Shown: positions 63,917 through 64,000 of the stretch, piece by piece
Layout of the letters: each line of letters opens with the position of its first letter
Position numbering within the stretch: position 1 is the stretch's first letter
From: Spirosoma panaciterrae DSM 21099
GTDB taxonomy: Bacteria > Bacteroidota > Bacteroidia > Cytophagales > Spirosomataceae
Direction of reading: 5' to 3'
Assembly: GCF_000374025.1 (NCBI RefSeq)
Contig: NZ_KB893196.1
Coordinates: 22,034-86,033 of the forward strand
Length of the DNA stretch: 64,000 nt
Made by a program: the position numbers and the translations under genes
The notes under the pieces: generated by a model
What the model was told of the DNA's origin: nothing
The model's input: the letters and a program-made list of their open reading frames with translations, nothing else
Database searches by the model: none

Positions 63917-64000
63917 TCAACCGCCAACAAAGGTAGCCCCGAAACCATCGGTGGCCGAACCAATCTTCAGAGTGAGCTTCTTGACATTACCCAGCACATG
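63917..64000 (-). CDS. 3' end of a small RiPP (lasso-type) precursor candidate, truncated by the window
   Basis: 27 residues of an open frame on the minus strand, entering from the right edge and ending in TGA at 63917-63919. It reads HVLGNVKKLTLKIGS then ATDGFGATFVGG. The part GNVKKLT fits the end of the lasso leader signature (G-x5-T), and the tail has a single acidic residue, an Asp that is 7 residues in if cleavage occurs two residues after Thr, a possible ring-closing position. The following Gly/Phe/Thr-rich end would be the loop and tail. The leader's expected Y-x2-P-x-L part lies outside the window. It is followed by a strong terminator and the cyclase and nucleotidyltransferase genes. 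Confidence 0.6.
   Translation of the reverse strand, partial: HVLGNVKKLTLKIGSATDGFGATFVGG

Overview
The window looks like a chromosomal segment of a Bacteroidota bacterium of the order Cytophagales, most likely a Spirosoma-like member of Spirosomataceae (inference from protein style; no 16S is present). Evidence: several exact copies of the Bacteroidota -7 promoter element TAnnTTTG, two proteins with C-terminal domains like those used by the type IX secretion system (T9SS) plus a PorU-like C25 protease, a TonB-dependent receptor paired with a DUF4249 lipoprotein, DUF4296 and DUF3108 proteins, and almost no Shine-Dalgarno sequences.

Layout. 0-3.6 kb: ileS. 3.8-13.4 kb: a small HTH-like protein, a secreted purple-acid-type phosphatase, menA, a glutathione peroxidase, argS, a penicillin-acylase-family lipoprotein and a small lipoprotein. 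13.4-20.4 kb: a Lys/Ala-rich exported protein, recQ, and three tandem MltD-like lytic transglycosylases. 20.4-28.7 kb: photolyase, DUF4249/TonB-receptor pair, small secreted protein, acetyltransferase, voltage-gated K+ channel, TRIC/YadS-type channel. 28.8-38.1 kb: dnaX with an A10 slippage candidate, TPR protein, M16 peptidase, ispF, amidohydrolase, enolase-superfamily epimerase, GNAT, serine hydrolase. 38.2-46.4 kb: a 33-residue leader-like peptide, a putative aminopeptidase, a DUF3108 protein, a very large SdrD-B-domain surface protein, an AT-rich gap and a FemAB/BioF2-like acyltransferase. 46.5-55.2 kb: dnaA, methylmalonyl-CoA mutase small and large subunits, a DUF58/BatD-like/BatA cluster, a DUF4296 lipoprotein. 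55.4-60.4 kb: polyprenol-phosphate glycosyltransferase, PorU2-like protease, lipoprotein. 60.5-64.0 kb: an asparagine-synthetase-like protein without the glutaminase cysteine, a PF14907-type nucleotidyltransferase, and at the very edge the 3' end of a small peptide gene followed by a strong terminator.

The most interesting part is the right edge. The Cys-less asparagine-synthetase homologue (lasso-cyclase type), the nucleotidyltransferase and the cut-off peptide ending in GNVKKLTLKIGS plus a short Asp-containing tail together look like the start of a lasso-type RiPP cluster that continues beyond the window. A second peptide gene at 38.2 kb, too short for routine gene calling, carries the complete lasso-leader signature Y-x2-P-x-L-x3-G-x5-T and aligns with the edge peptide, but stops almost immediately after the leader. 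Other points of note are the A10 run in dnaX at the position expected for making a gamma-type product, the triplicated lytic transglycosylases, and a run of long perfect intergenic hairpins, one of which spans exactly from one stop codon to the opposite one.

Most of the rest is ordinary core metabolism and envelope biology. No tRNA, rRNA, CRISPR array, insertion sequence or prophage was recognised.
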